Shown: positions 23,862 through 31,309 of the stretch, in pieces
Layout: each line of letters begins with the position of its first letter
Position numbering within the stretch: position 1 is the first letter of the stretch
The notes under the pieces: model-generated
The model's database searches: none
What the model was told of the DNA's origin: nothing
The model's input: only the letters and a program-made list of their open reading frames with translations
Position numbers and translations under genes: made by a program
Virus record (IMG/VR): IMGVR_UViG_3300036830_000163
Location: 1 to 41,483 of that record
Length of the DNA: 41,483 bases
Source: a virus
Strand: one strand, 5' to 3'

Positions 23862-24119
23862 TCAAACTTGCTGTTCGAATAGGTGCCACACGAATCCGCC
23901 GTCGAAGGCCGTGCCGACATATTCCGAGAATTTCGGAATTTCATAACCAGTGCCGATCACGGAAAATGAGCGGCTCACTTTCTTGCGCGCCGGATCAACG
24001 ATTGCCCAAAAACACAGCACTCCGCCCTGCATTGCCACAGTTACAATCTTCGCTTCTTTCGAAATCAAGAATGTCCCGGTACCGCCTTCTCCGAGCAATG
24101 AATATTTCCAGATTTGCAT
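23862..24119 (-). CDS. Inserted small ORF, 85 aa
   Basis: Codes for an all-beta protein (IWKYSLLGEGGTGTFLISKE, VTVAMQGGVLCFWAIVDPAR, VSRSFSVIGTGYEIPKF) with a C-terminal FVWHLFEQQV. Its start region GTAGATCATG is repeated before the next gene (10-bp repeat at 23837-23846 and 24117-24126). AT-richer than the tail gene. Function unknown. Confidence 0.6.
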   Translation of the reverse strand: MQIWKYSLLGEGGTGTFLISKEAKIVTVAMQGGVLCFWAIVDPARKKVSRSFSVIGTGYEIPKFSEYVGTAFDGGFVWHLFEQQV

Positions 24120-24122
24120 GAT

Positions 24123-24299
24123 CTACTTCTCCTCCTGGGGAGTCTCAGTGGGGCGAGCGGTGCGATAATCTATCCACGCGAGTTCTCTCGTTTTCCCTAC
24201 TCCAAGACACGCCTCCCATTTATCGTCTCGGTCAACCCTCTGAAAGACGCCGAAGCCGCTTCCATCCTCCAAACGGCGACAATAAACTGAATGTTTCAT
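24123..24299 (-). CDS. Hypothetical protein, 58 aa
   Basis: Start at ATG 24299, overlapping the upstream stop (ATGA), with GAGGGG upstream; the longer frame is a shadow of 24296-25042. Product begins MKHSVYCRRLEDGSGFGVFQ and ends ARPTETPQEEK. Beta-rich, function unknown. Confidence 0.55.
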   Translation of the reverse strand: MKHSVYCRRLEDGSGFGVFQRVDRDDKWEACLGVGKTRELAWIDYRTARPTETPQEEK

Positions 24300-25042
24300 T
24301 GCCCCTCTCCGCTTGTATCGCGGATCGGACGTTTTTCGTGTAGCGAATCTCCGGTTACTTCTACTCCACATTTCATTTGCTCGCGTGCAATCCAGCCACG
24401 TGCGGCCCAAATACTTTCTCGACGACCGCCGCCAGCAAGCATGAATTGACCGTGTTTCTCCCACCAAATTCGGAACGGATGGTCGGTATCGTCGAATTCT
24501 TCGAATCGTGTAATCTCTGCTTTCTGTGGCTGTCCTTCAGGTAGGACGGCATCAGGCATCCCATCAATTAAGTAGCGAACCATTGCTTCAGCTTGCGTAG
24601 CGTCGAACAGGTTAGTTCCCACCGGCTCATGCTTCATCGGGTACGCCGTATGCTCGTTGAAGTTAGGCTTGAAGCTGATTCCAGCATCCGGATTGAAATT
24701 TTCAGGCAGCCTCCACTGAAGGAACCGAGCCACCATGTAGCTGATTTGTTTGTCGGTCATGTTTTTCTCCAATGGCGCTGGTTCGGGTAGGACGGGAGCG
24801 GACGGTGGAGCGGGAAGGGCAAGGATTTCGGCAACTTTAGCTGTGTATCGCCGGAACATCTCCCCATCCATTGATGGCATGAGTGTTTGGACGATTTCGT
24901 CGGCCTTCTTCTCATTCTGTTGCCGCCCTGCTTCTGCTAGGGAGACAAGATGAAGAGATTCGCCGAAAGTGAGCCACTGTCCGGCTTTAATCTTCGCCTT
25001 GATTTTCTGTAGGAACTCTACGTCAGTCTCAATTTTTTCCAT
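24296..25042 (-). CDS. Conserved phage accessory protein, 248 aa
   Basis: ATG 25042 is chosen because it follows the GAGGGCGAA cassette. N-terminal helical domain (DVEFLQKIKAKIKAGQWLTF, IVQTLMPSMDGEMFRRYTAK), a Pro-rich linker, then MTDKQISYMVARFLQWRLPE and NPDAGISFKP with YPMKHEPVGTNLFDATQAEA. This second block is a widely shared phage accessory domain of unknown function. The C-terminus FRIWWEKHGQFMLA...WAARGW resembles a second common phage module. So the gene is a two- or three-module accessory protein, AT-richer than its neighbours, downstream of the 25063-25091 promoter. Confidence 0.65.
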   Translation of the reverse strand: MEKIETDVEFLQKIKAKIKAGQWLTFGESLHLVSLAEAGRQQNEKKADEIVQTLMPSMDGEMFRRYTAKVAEILALPAPPSAPVLPEPAPLEKNMTDKQISYMVARFLQWRLPENFNPDAGISFKPNFNEHTAYPMKHEPVGTNLFDATQAEAMVRYLIDGMPDAVLPEGQPQKAEITRFEEFDDTDHPFRIWWEKHGQFMLAGGGRRESIWAARGWIAREQMKCGVEVTGDSLHEKRPIRDTSGEGQ

Positions 25043-25062
25043 TTCGCCCTCGCAATAGCACC

Positions 25063-25091
25063 ATAATAGCACTACTTGCCGCGTCCCGCAA
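25063..25091 (-). promoter_or_regulatory. Leftward promoter with GGTGCTA half-sites
   Basis: Minus-strand TTGCGG (25091-25086), 17 nt spacer, TATTAT (25068-25063) preceded by TGC (extended -10). Directly after it a second GGTGCTATT (complement at 25054-25062) is followed by the GAGGGCGAA ribosome cassette and ATG 25042. Overlaps the end of the adaptor gene 25072-25776. Confidence 0.5.
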
Positions 25092-25776
25092 TGCCCGCGT
25101 TCACCATCGCGGAACTGCGCGTCAGCGTCCCCGCCAGATTCATCCAGTTGCCGACAAAAATGTTGCGCTCCTGGTCGCTCAACCCATCCTGCGCCCCCAG
25201 CAGCCGGCTGATAAAGTACTGCTCGAAAATCGGGAAGCGGCTGTCATTCACCAGTAGGCTCGCCAGGCACAAAAACCCATACTGATAAACATACTCGAAC
25301 TCATCCGCCACCGGCCCCCAGGTCGCCGCCGGCGATGTCAGCAGCACCGCCTTTTTCTGGTAATCGCAATACACCGTGTAATCCTGGTCGGGAGTGTGGT
25401 CCAGCCGAAAGGTTATTCCGCCGGCATTGTCGTCGAACTCGACCGCCAGCTTAGTTGGACGCAACTTGTTGCCATCGACCGGCAACGCCACCGCGCCCTC
25501 CATCGGGTGGACGCCGCCACTCCCATCCTTCAGCCACTGCGTTTCCAGCCAGCCAAAATCGTTGAGCGTCTGCACGTAATCGGTTGAGGCATCAGTCACC
25601 GCGAAGCTGGCATTCACCCGGTTGAAGCGCCAGCGCATGGGGGGCCCCAGCATCGTCTGCAACACAATGTTCGCCGCCGTCAGCGCCGGTTCCATGTTGT
25701 TGATCAGCAAGGGCTGGTTCTTGATGAAGGAGGCGACAAAGTTAATCGAGTTTTGCAGCGTTAATGTGGTCGCCAT
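25072..25776 (-). CDS. Head-tail adaptor / tail connector paralogue 1
   Basis: 234 aa. TLTLQNSINFVASF at the N-terminus, MRWRFNRVNASF, DYVQTLNDFGWLETQ and DYQKKAVLLTSPAATWGPV match the same blocks in 26228-27202, so the two are paralogues. The fold and position next to the tail protein fit a head-tail connector (gp11-type) of short-tailed phages. Starts ATG 25776, ends at a GTGCTA site. Confidence 0.65.
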   Translation of the reverse strand: MATTLTLQNSINFVASFIKNQPLLINNMEPALTAANIVLQTMLGPPMRWRFNRVNASFAVTDASTDYVQTLNDFGWLETQWLKDGSGGVHPMEGAVALPVDGNKLRPTKLAVEFDDNAGGITFRLDHTPDQDYTVYCDYQKKAVLLTSPAATWGPVADEFEYVYQYGFLCLASLLVNDSRFPIFEQYFISRLLGAQDGLSDQERNIFVGNWMNLAGTLTRSSAMVNAGIAGRGK

Positions 25777-25779
25777 AGG

Positions 25780-26202
25780 CTATATTTCAACAAGCGATTG
25801 GAGCCAGTTTTCGACATCTTCAAGGGAAACCGTGATTAAGTTGGCCATCTTTACCATCAGGTCTGGCTCTCTCAGGCCTGGAATGTAAACAGCGGTTGGT
25901 TTCCCGGCGCCTACCGACCAACCCATTTCCATACTCGCTGAGGGTCCACAAGGCATCACCATCACAGTGGCGTCCGCCCACCTCAAAGCATCCATGTCGC
26001 GCTTAAATCCACGTTCGGCGCATTGATGGCTAAGCCCTTCCACGTAGCGACTCGGCGACCAACTAAGCCAAGAGACATCAACCTCTCGCCATGAAAATCC
26101 TTCGCCTCGAAAGTCGTAAACTTCATGCCCAATCTTTCGCAGCCTTGTTACAACCGCCTGCTGGAATTCATTGCGCCAAGAGCTTGCTACGTATATTTTC
26201 AT
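25780..26202 (-). CDS. Nucleoside 2-deoxyribosyltransferase-like protein
   Basis: 140 aa, same size as the family. N-terminal strand MKIYVASSWRN, GHEVYDFR, D70-D/A region DMDALRWADATVMVMPCGPS and the catalytic-Glu motif ASMEMGWSVGAGKPTAVY (E92). The family swaps nucleobases on deoxyribosides or hydrolyses them; phages use it in nucleotide salvage or base modification. It is an AT-richer insert between the two connector paralogues. No ribosome site is seen before ATG 26202; an AT-rich inverted repeat lies just upstream. Confidence 0.75.
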   Translation of the reverse strand: MKIYVASSWRNEFQQAVVTRLRKIGHEVYDFRGEGFSWREVDVSWLSWSPSRYVEGLSHQCAERGFKRDMDALRWADATVMVMPCGPSASMEMGWSVGAGKPTAVYIPGLREPDLMVKMANLITVSLEDVENWLQSLVEI

Positions 26203-26233
26203 TAAATTTTAAGCCACTCTATAAAATTTAGTA
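26203..26233. repeat. AT-rich inverted repeat between the adaptor and the transferase gene
   Basis: TAAATTTT pairs perfectly with AAAATTTA across about 12 bases. The same block CTATAAAATTTA appears at 5321-5334 and 153-166 in minus orientation. Could be a weak promoter or a regulatory AT element. Confidence 0.4.
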
Positions 26234-27202
26234 CGGTTGGCTTGGGTCTTGCGGGTTGCGCTGCCAGCCATAGACGTTCTCGACCGGCTGCGATACCGGC
26301 AGCAGCGCATAGGCGTCAGCCTCGCGGTCGCCCTGTTTCTTTACGTCGTCCATGCTCTTCAGCCACGCCATATGCGCATCCTCGAAGCGCGCCCGGTCGC
26401 CCGGATTAGGGCTGGCCTGCAGGCAGTACGCCTCAAAGCCGCGCTTGAAGTATTGCGAGTAGTCATTGGGGATGGGGTCAAGCGTGGTCTGCAAGGTCAG
26501 GAAGCGCACCGCCTGTTTCTGGTAATACGGAATCATCTTCCACACCGGCCCCGCCGCCCCCGGCAGGGGATTCACCCGGAAGCCCTGCGACTCTTCCGCC
26601 ACCACTGTCCAAGTCACGGTGCCATCGGTCACCGTCACCCCTTCGGCCGCATTCGCCGCCGCCAGCGGGGCCACGCTGCCAGTCGTCCCAAAGCCGGTCA
26701 CAATCAGCAGGTTGCCGTTCTGGTCGATCATGCTCATCAGCGGGTTCTGCACCACCAGCGCTGCCAGCAGCGGGGAATAAGTCACTCCCGGCCCCGGCCA
26801 GATGCCGTAGCTCAACTGGCTGTTATACATCCAGCAGATTTCCGATACCGGAGTCCACGGCGTTGAAGCCCGGCTCAACTGGCGGCGGCAGGTAATCCCC
26901 TTCAGGGGTTTGGGGATGGCGGTATTATTGATGTCCACCCGGTCGCAGTCTTCCAGCCACCCCAGGTTGGTAATCCCCAGCTGCGGATAGTCCTGCTGAA
27001 AGCTGTTGGTATAGAAAGGCGCGGCCGTGACCCGGTTCCACTTCCAGTTAAAGCGCTCGGCAACGAGGTCGGCCATCACGTCGCAGGCCAGTTCAAGCGC
27101 CAGCGCCGGACCATAGCTGCCGGTCACCTGAGTGGGGTTGGGAATGCCCTTGGCGACCACGTAATCGACCACGTTCTGCAAGGTGATCGTCGAATTTCCC
27201 AT
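26228..27202 (-). CDS. Head-tail adaptor / tail connector paralogue 2
   Basis: 324 aa, start ATG 27202 with AGGAGG at correct spacing; the longer frame (MLADICAAC) is rejected. TITLQNVVDYVVAKG, FNWKWNRVTAAPF, LGITNLGWLEDC and YYQKQAVRFLTLQTTLDPIP parallel paralogue 1. It carries an extra central Gly/Ala/Val domain (GTTGSVAPLAAANAAEGVTV) and a basic helical C-terminus. Probably the second connector or adaptor ring protein. Confidence 0.65.
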   Translation of the reverse strand: MGNSTITLQNVVDYVVAKGIPNPTQVTGSYGPALALELACDVMADLVAERFNWKWNRVTAAPFYTNSFQQDYPQLGITNLGWLEDCDRVDINNTAIPKPLKGITCRRQLSRASTPWTPVSEICWMYNSQLSYGIWPGPGVTYSPLLAALVVQNPLMSMIDQNGNLLIVTGFGTTGSVAPLAAANAAEGVTVTDGTVTWTVVAEESQGFRVNPLPGAAGPVWKMIPYYQKQAVRFLTLQTTLDPIPNDYSQYFKRGFEAYCLQASPNPGDRARFEDAHMAWLKSMDDVKKQGDREADAYALLPVSQPVENVYGWQRNPQDPSQPY

Positions 27203-27427
27203 CGCCAGCCTCCTAGACAACTTCAAGCTGCACGCGGCGCAGATGTCAGCCAACATCCGCGCCCGCGTGCTCGCCGTACACCCGCCGAGGGCGATCAGCG
27301 GATAGGCAACTCAGTACTGAATGACCCGCCAGTAGGATGGCTTGCCCGCTGGCTTCCGTTATCGAGCAGAGGTTCCGGCCCGACCGGTATCTATACGTTG
27401 CCTTGCCGAAGGCCACTCAGTAAAACG
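27203..27427. other. 225-bp non-coding structured region
   Basis: No protein gene is convincing. On the plus strand GGCGC-A-GATGT (27236-27246) pairs with ACATC-C-GCGCC (27253-27263), ten of eleven positions, around a 6-nt loop. Further weaker stems (TCGCC/GGCGA near 27275-27297; GCCAG/CTGGC near 27330-27353) and a partial direct repeat of ACTCAGTA (27309 and 27414) are present. Only a 57-codon GTG frame on the minus strand (about 27250-27420) is open and it lacks a ribosome site. Candidate structured RNA or DNA signal. Confidence 0.5.
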
Positions 27428-27826
27428 TTATAACCCGTCATGCTCGCGGATCCCGTGCTTGTCGAGCAGCGCCTCGAGGGTGGCGATGCGCGCTTCGAGT
27501 GGTGCGGTCAACTTCTCGCGCAATTGCTCGACCACCCATTCCGGAACCGGCGGGCGGTCTTCAGGGACAGCCTTACTTCCGGTTCTTGTCCCGGCTCGCA
27601 ATCCCGCCGAGTCCTCATAGTTCCCGCTGTTCTTAGGCCCATCTCCGCCTGCGCCTGTTTCGGCTCGCACGCCCCCGCTCAACCGACGACCCGCGGCTTG
27701 TATTGGCCCCAACTCATCGTCGGTATTCTCGAGATTGGCTTGCCGATCAATCGGCACCGCAACTGCCGCTCCCAACTGCCCCTGCAACGCGCCTGCTGGC
27801 TCTTTAACTTTTTCGTTATCGTCCAC
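27428..27826 (-). CDS. Hypothetical virion-region protein, 132 aa
   Basis: GTG 27826 is chosen because GGAGG lies 6 nt upstream; the longer TTG frame has none. Low-complexity N-terminal half (Gly/Ala/Glu, Arg), then VPEWVVEQLREKLTAPLEAR and ATLEALLDKHGIREHDG, a helical segment. Lies in the capsid module; function unknown. Confidence 0.5.
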   Translation of the reverse strand: MDDNEKVKEPAGALQGQLGAAVAVPIDRQANLENTDDELGPIQAAGRRLSGGVRAETGAGGDGPKNSGNYEDSAGLRAGTRTGSKAVPEDRPPVPEWVVEQLREKLTAPLEARIATLEALLDKHGIREHDGL

Positions 27827-27850
27827 TTTCCACCTCCGGAAAAATTTCAA

Positions 27851-28543
27851 TTAGTACACCACGCCATGGTCCCACTCGCTCCCGTTCCCATCCTGCCCCA
27901 GCAGCTTCAGGCAGCCATGCGGCGCGGCGTTGGTCGGCAAAATAAAACTGAAGGTCGTGCCCAGCGCCACCGGCGAGGGCGGCGCTAACGTTCCAGTTAC
28001 AACACAGCCGCCGCCGCGCGTGGTGTAGGGCGCGGTCGAGCCGCCATAATTCACCCACACCGCCATCGGCTTCAAGGTGGTAAAGCTGAGGTTAAGCTGG
28101 CCGGAAGAGTTGGCCGCGACCGTAATCCCGGCATAGGGATAATCGGCCTGCGATTGCCCCAGCTTCAGCGCCAGCGCCGCCTGTTGCGCAACTGCTTCGA
28201 TGGTGGTATTCGACGCGTTGATCTGGCCGCCCATGGTGCCGATGGTGCCCTGCTGCTGGTCGAGTTGCGTCTGCTCGGCCGTCTGCTGGGTGGTGAGCGC
28301 GGCCAGTTGCTGGTCGGTGTAAGCCTGGCTATCGGCTTCAAGGGTGGCAGTCTTGGTGAAGCTGTCAATGATCGAGGCTTGCAGCGCGGCTTTGTCGTTC
28401 GCGATCTGGTCGGAAGTTACCGGGGGCGCCGTCTGGCGGGCAAAAACTTTTTCTAGGTGGAATTTATTGCCCAGGTAGCACAAGCAGCCGCCCAGCAAGA
28501 TCAAATACACAGCCGCTTCGATAATGTCATTTTTATTCTTCAC
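27851..28543 (-). CDS. Virion protein with membrane helix and coiled coil
   Basis: 230 aa. Start GTG 28543 behind GAGGGCGAAACGAA. One hydrophobic helix (residues 10-27, AAVYLILLGGCLCYLG), a Gln/Thr/Ala-rich coiled coil (TDQQLAALTTQQTAEQTQLD), and a beta C-terminal domain (GITVAANSSGQLNLSFTTLK, TTFSFILPTNAAPHG). Probable minor virion or appendage protein. Confidence 0.6.
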   Translation of the reverse strand: MKNKNDIIEAAVYLILLGGCLCYLGNKFHLEKVFARQTAPPVTSDQIANDKAALQASIIDSFTKTATLEADSQAYTDQQLAALTTQQTAEQTQLDQQQGTIGTMGGQINASNTTIEAVAQQAALALKLGQSQADYPYAGITVAANSSGQLNLSFTTLKPMAVWVNYGGSTAPYTTRGGGCVVTGTLAPPSPVALGTTFSFILPTNAAPHGCLKLLGQDGNGSEWDHGVVY

Positions 28544-28753
28544 TTCGTTTCGCCCTCAGAAGCAGTAGTAGTTGCCGGTGGAAACTGTCGAAAGCCGCCT
28601 ATCTATCGAACTTTTACCATCTTACAACCTCCCGTCCTGTGCGTGGACTTGCGGAAATCAGGGGCAAGGCTGAGGAATTTCACCTTCCGGCATACCCTGC
28701 GGAAGTTTCTTCCTCAGCCTCCACCCCCGACTCACAACCTCTTCCACAGCTTT
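28544..28753. other. 210-bp gap with strong hairpin
   Basis: No well-supported gene. A 32-codon GTG frame and a 26-codon GTG frame on the minus strand are open but one or two frame changes would be needed to join them, so a decayed small ORF is possible. The region contains the hairpin 28668-28719 described separately. Confidence 0.5.
28668..28719. repeat. Two-tier hairpin (10 bp + 6 bp)
   Basis: GGCTGAGGAA (28668-28677) is perfectly complementary to TTCCTCAGCC (28710-28719). Inside it CTTCCG (28684-28689) pairs with CGGAAG (28700-28705). An internal loop of purines (GAAA / GUGAAA on the minus strand) separates the tiers. Probably an RNA structure of the leftward late message; a U run is absent. 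Confidence 0.7.
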
Positions 28754-29398
28754 TCAGTTAACGATCTCCACCGTCAACTGCCGCAACTGCGCGCTCGAAA
28801 TCGCCGAGTTCGCCGCAATCGTCACCGTCAGTGTTTCGGCGATGGTCAGGTCAATCGCGCTCGAAGCCGCCGTGCCGGTATCCAGATACATCGCCGCCGC
28901 CGCCGCCGGAGTGTTGGCGCTGATGTTGGCGATAACCTTCCCATGTCCCTCGAACTTGCCGCTGCTGCCGGTGGTGGTCACCGTCAAGGTGAACACGAAC
29001 TGCACCGGCATGTTGGTGCTGGCGGTCGAACTGAAGGCCGCCGCGGTAATCGTGCACAGCGTCACCGCTCCCAGCTTCACCGCAATCGTCATCGCCGGCG
29101 TGGTGGTGCCGGGAGTGGTGTAAATCAAAAAGCCGCAAATGCGCAGCGTACGCAGCAGCTTGTTGAGCGCCCCGGCGGGTATGCTCTTGCTGAGCAGGTT
29201 CTGCGCCGTGGTAATCGTGGTCAGCGCCGTCGGCGCCCCTTCCACCAGCAACGCCGACATCAGCGCCTGCGCCAGCCCCCCATTGCCCACCGCCTCGACA
29301 ATGTTGTTCTGGTTATCGAAGACCAGCGCCCCGATGTTGGTGTTGTCGCCATTCGCCGTCGCCGGCCCTTCGGTAATCTGCGCAAACGGTCCTGACAT
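28754..29398 (-). CDS. Virion/decoration protein, 214 aa
   Basis: Beta-rich protein (GDNTNIGALVFDNQNNIVEA, LTVTTTGSSGKFEGHGKV, AIDLTIAETLTVTIAANSA) with the Gly/Thr/Ala composition of head decoration or fibre proteins. Start ATG 29398 with GAGGATC context behind the operator/promoter cassette. Part of the capsid-module late message. Confidence 0.55.
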   Translation of the reverse strand: MSGPFAQITEGPATANGDNTNIGALVFDNQNNIVEAVGNGGLAQALMSALLVEGAPTALTTITTAQNLLSKSIPAGALNKLLRTLRICGFLIYTTPGTTTPAMTIAVKLGAVTLCTITAAAFSSTASTNMPVQFVFTLTVTTTGSSGKFEGHGKVIANISANTPAAAAAMYLDTGTAASSAIDLTIAETLTVTIAANSAISSAQLRQLTVEIVN

Positions 29399-29416
29399 GA
29401 TCCTCGCCTTCTCTCT

Positions 29417-29433
29417 GGTGCTATTCTAGCACC
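29417..29433. promoter_or_regulatory. GGTGCTA palindromic operator / promoter
   Basis: GGTGCTA-TTC-TAGCACC is a perfect 7-bp-arm palindrome. On the minus strand it contains an extended -10-like TGC-TAGAAT, and a TTGACA (29441-29436) sits immediately upstream, too close to be its -35. It lies in the gap before 28754-29398. The motif recurs at 5091-5108, 25054-25072, 40458-40464 and 41227-41262. Confidence 0.6.
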
Positions 29434-29445
29434 GCTGTCAAAATT

Positions 29446-29976
29446 TTACACCCGCTCCGGAATGAACGGTACGCCCTCTTCGTTCTTGAAGGCAAAGGTC
29501 GGCCCCATGATCACGTTGTCGGGGGCGCCCGCTTCCTCGCTCAACTTCAGCAGGTCATTAAATTTTTGGAGATCGGCCTTGTATTGCTTCGGGTCGGCCT
29601 TCCTCAACTTCTGCGTCGGCGGATACAATTTCATCCGGCAGCGCGAGCACTGTAACAGAATCGTTACACCGTCCGGCATCACCGCGCGCGTGATCAGCGA
29701 GAACGAATTGCTGCCGCCGCCGTGCAGGATGTTCTTCGGGTAGCCGCCCGATTTGTGGTAGCACTGCGCCACCATCGATTGCTCCGCCGCCGCAATCCCG
29801 GCCAGTTGCGCCTGCCGCATCTTGTTGTTGCGGTGGCGTTGCTCCTCGCGCTGCTCGTATTCCTCGTTCGAGCGCTTCGCCTGTGCCAGTTGCAGCCGCT
29901 TGGTCTGCAACTCCACTTCGAGAATTTCTTCCTGTACCGATTTGGTTACAACGTCGTTTTCCTGCGCTTTCGCCAT
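29446..29976 (-). CDS. Coiled-coil protein with zinc-like C-terminal part, 176 aa
   Basis: First 60 residues are a strong coiled coil (KRLQLAQAKRSNEEYEQREE). Then QCYHKSGGYPKNILHGG and LLQCSRCRMKLYPPTQ make a probable Cys/His zinc site. GGAGG precedes ATG 29976. It is encoded directly after the capsid gene and its terminator, so a head-associated role is likely. Confidence 0.55.
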   Translation of the reverse strand: MAKAQENDVVTKSVQEEILEVELQTKRLQLAQAKRSNEEYEQREEQRHRNNKMRQAQLAGIAAAEQSMVAQCYHKSGGYPKNILHGGGSNSFSLITRAVMPDGVTILLQCSRCRMKLYPPTQKLRKADPKQYKADLQKFNDLLKLSEEAGAPDNVIMGPTFAFKNEEGVPFIPERV

Positions 29977-30011
29977 CGCCTGAACCTCCGCCTTGAATCC
30001 TCGAAAGTTAC

Positions 30012-30041
30012 CTTCTGGGGTGTTGGTTTACACCCCAGAAG
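30012..30041 (-). terminator. 12-bp hairpin after the capsid gene
   Basis: CTTCTGGGGTGT (30012-30023) pairs perfectly with 30030-30041 around a 6-nt loop. It lies 20 bp beyond the end of the major capsid gene. Read leftward it is followed by GTAACTTTCG without a U run, so it may attenuate or stabilise rather than fully terminate, as in other phages that set the capsid-to-downstream ratio. Confidence 0.6.
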
Positions 30042-30060
30042 TAAAGCGCCTACTTTAAGT

Positions 30061-31287
30061 TTAAGTCGTCTGCGGCACCGCGTCGAAGCAGCGCGCGCGG
30101 CTGGTGGTGTCGGGTGGAACCCCGAAAGCCAGAATCGCGTTGTAGCTGGTGCCCGCGCCAATCAGTCCCGCCGGGTCGGCCTGGCTGCCCGGCTTGTACT
30201 CGCCGCGCCACAGTTTCATGTTCTTGTACTTGCCGTCGTCGATCTCCGTCCGGTCGGGCCGGTCCAGCTTGATCGCGATAATCGCGTCCTTGCCGGCCAG
30301 GTACGTCCGCACCGCCGTCGAGCTCCCGCCCTGATAGCTGGCGGTCTGTGTGCAGTTGGTCGAGGTCATCCAGCGGCAGCCGAACATGTCGAAGTAGCCC
30401 AGTTCGTCGCCGTCCGGTCCGTTCGGCAATTCTTCCAGCTTCATCATCCCTTCCGGGGTGTGTTTCAGGATATCGACAATCGAGTTGTTCGAATTGTCGA
30501 GCGCCATGATGTCGCCACCGAAGAAGGGGTGAATCTTGCCATAGTAGTAGCCGCCGCTCATGGCCAGCACGTTCTGCCCCATCAACGAGAACGGCGCCTG
30601 CTCGATCTGCTGCTTGGTCAGCTGGTAGTTGCCCATGGTCACGTCCTGGTTCCCCGTCTTCGAATCCAGCGTGCGCAGGTAATCGAAGTAGGCCATCACC
30701 AGGTCATCGACGGTCAGCGCCAGCCGATAAGCCATTTCCCGCTCGTAATTCATCAAGTCGTCGGAAATCGAGGTCACGAACGACTTGTCGGCAATGTTCA
30801 GGAAGTCGGCCCACTGGCCCAGCTGGTAGTCCTGGTAGTTGATGCTTACCGAGATCCCGCTGCCCACCGTGCCTTCCGTCGCCTGCGTGGTATTCGCCGG
30901 CAGCGGCTGGATCATGAAGTTGCGCCATACCTGTCCGGCCTTCATCGGCATGCTCTCGCGCGTGCACATGCGCAGCATCACCGTCTTGGCCTTCAGGTTC
31001 TCGATAAAGTTGCGATTGTAGTGGGTAGTCAGCGCCGCCTGTGGCGTGTTCCCGCTTAGCATCGAAGTCGGCGAAATGCCGTCGTTCAAAATCGACGCCA
31101 TCGCCTGCATCGATCCCGCGTGCATCAGTAACAACAGCGTTACACCGGCGGCCGCCCCGGCGCCCATGGCCAGGTCGAGCACCGGCTTGAGCACAAAGCG
31201 CGTCATCAGCGCCAGCTGCACCAGCGGCCAGAGCACGTAACTCACCAGCGTCAAAGAAATTTTCTGGATGCGGTTCCAATCCAACAT
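30061..31287 (-). CDS. Major capsid protein, N4-gp56 family-like
   Basis: 408 aa. The body matches the N4-gp56-type major capsid family: ALTTHYNRNFIENLKAKTVM, SMPMKAGQVWRNFMIQPLPA, NYQDYQLGQWADFLNIADKS. It forms the icosahedral shell. Odd: residues 9-28 (ISLTLVSYVLWPLVQLALM) and 33-55 (DLAMGAGAAAGVTLLLLMHA) are two hydrophobic helices ahead of the capsid domain. ATG 31287 is chosen since GGGAGAAG lies 6-9 nt upstream; a start at the later Met residues after residue 55 would remove the hydrophobic part but has no ribosome site I can see. Confidence 0.8.
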   Translation of the reverse strand: MLDWNRIQKISLTLVSYVLWPLVQLALMTRFVLKPVLDLAMGAGAAAGVTLLLLMHAGSMQAMASILNDGISPTSMLSGNTPQAALTTHYNRNFIENLKAKTVMLRMCTRESMPMKAGQVWRNFMIQPLPANTTQATEGTVGSGISVSINYQDYQLGQWADFLNIADKSFVTSISDDLMNYEREMAYRLALTVDDLVMAYFDYLRTLDSKTGNQDVTMGNYQLTKQQIEQAPFSLMGQNVLAMSGGYYYGKIHPFFGGDIMALDNSNNSIVDILKHTPEGMMKLEELPNGPDGDELGYFDMFGCRWMTSTNCTQTASYQGGSSTAVRTYLAGKDAIIAIKLDRPDRTEIDDGKYKNMKLWRGEYKPGSQADPAGLIGAGTSYNAILAFGVPPDTTSRARCFDAVPQTT

Positions 31288-31309
31288 CGAATCTTCTCCC
31301 GGCGCGCGC

